Source: JBBSHE01 sp038253325 (lineage in GTDB: Bacteria; Actinomycetota; Actinomycetes; Propionibacteriales; Nocardioidaceae). From it: a stretch of 5,924 bases of DNA. Location of the stretch: NCBI GenBank assembly GCA_038253325.1, contig JBBSHE010000082.1, positions 1 through 5,924 of the forward strand. Reading direction: 5' to 3'. The notes below the pieces were generated by a model. The model was not told the origin of the DNA. It saw nothing but the letters and a program-made list of their open reading frames with translations, and searched no databases. Made by a program: the position numbers and the translations under genes. Below are positions 5,715-5,924 of this stretch, piece after piece. Each line of letters begins with the position of its first letter. Position 1 is the stretch's first letter.

Positions 5715-5924
5715 ATGGAGTTGTCCGTCTGCGTCACCGACGGCGACTACGATGCGTGGCGGGCGATCCGGATCGCGGTCGTGCGGGGCGAGCGTTGTGA
5801 CACCGTCGCCGAGCTGCGCGCACAGGACTCCGAGAGCCGGCTGATGCTGCTCGCCGTGTTGGACGGCGCCGTGGTCGGGTCCGGCATGGCAGACCGTTCG
5901 GAAAGCGCCGGCATCGGGTTCGCC
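5715..5924 (+). CDS. GNAT family N-acetyltransferase, N-terminal part (cut by window end)
   Basis: The first 70 residues are present and the frame runs off the window. The segment YDAWRAIRIAVVRGE, then VAELRAQDSESRLMLLAVLDGAVVGSGMADRS, follows the usual GNAT start: helix alpha1, then strands beta2 and beta3 with a DG turn and the VVGSG strand. The acetyl-CoA pyrophosphate loop (Q/RxxGxG/A) would lie beyond the window, so catalytic competence cannot be judged. ATG 5715 is the first start in frame with a plausible family N-terminus. It is divergent from the APH kinase across 145 bp. The substrate is unknown; antibiotics, amino acids and peptides are all possible for this superfamily. Confidence 0.8.
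   Translation, partial: MELSVCVTDGDYDAWRAIRIAVVRGERCDTVAELRAQDSESRLMLLAVLDGAVVGSGMADRSESAGIGFA

Noticed and set aside
5570..5737. 56-residue N-terminal extension of the APH kinase
   Set aside because: It would run into the divergent GNAT gene and lacks family character; a good ribosome-binding site precedes ATG 5569.

Overview
The window looks like chromosomal DNA from a high-GC actinobacterium. The support is a uniformly GC-rich coding bias, a fused ArsR-SRPBCC regulator, an Otr(A)-like ribosomal protection GTPase, and at least one gene whose -10 box sits only 6 nt from its start codon with no Shine-Dalgarno (leaderless style). I cannot fix the genus from the sequence. No transposase, integrase, rRNA, tRNA or CRISPR array is visible.

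Layout. Positions 1-60 hold four tandem copies of a 15-bp unit, cut by the window edge. They run directly into the decayed 3' end of a VOC/glyoxalase-like gene (61-207). Next, on the minus strand, is an ArsR-type HTH protein fused to an SRPBCC (AHSA1-like) domain (321-1073). Its promoter contains a perfect inverted repeat between the -35 and -10 boxes. Divergent from it is a secreted PQQ-dependent sugar dehydrogenase (1235-2488). That gene converges on a minus-strand tetracycline-resistance-type ribosomal protection protein (2561-4507), with a GC hairpin between the two stops. Upstream of the latter on the same strand is an aminoglycoside phosphotransferase-fold kinase (4664-5569). Divergent from the kinase is the start of a GNAT acetyltransferase, cut by the window end (5715-5924).

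How the parts may work together. The ArsR-SRPBCC gene looks autoregulated. It also carries an internal start with a good ribosome-binding site, exactly where the SRPBCC domain begins, so one gene may give two products. The ribosomal protection gene has the most interesting leader. A 36-codon ORF with a strong Shine-Dalgarno overlaps the GTPase start out of frame. Two nested inverted repeats would fold the leader so that the short ORF's start codon pairs with the bases directly before the GTPase start codon. That layout suggests translation-coupled or drug-responsive control of a resistance gene, but this is inference. The kinase, GTPase and GNAT genes form a resistance-flavoured neighbourhood, although substrates for the kinase and acetyltransferase cannot be read from the sequence.
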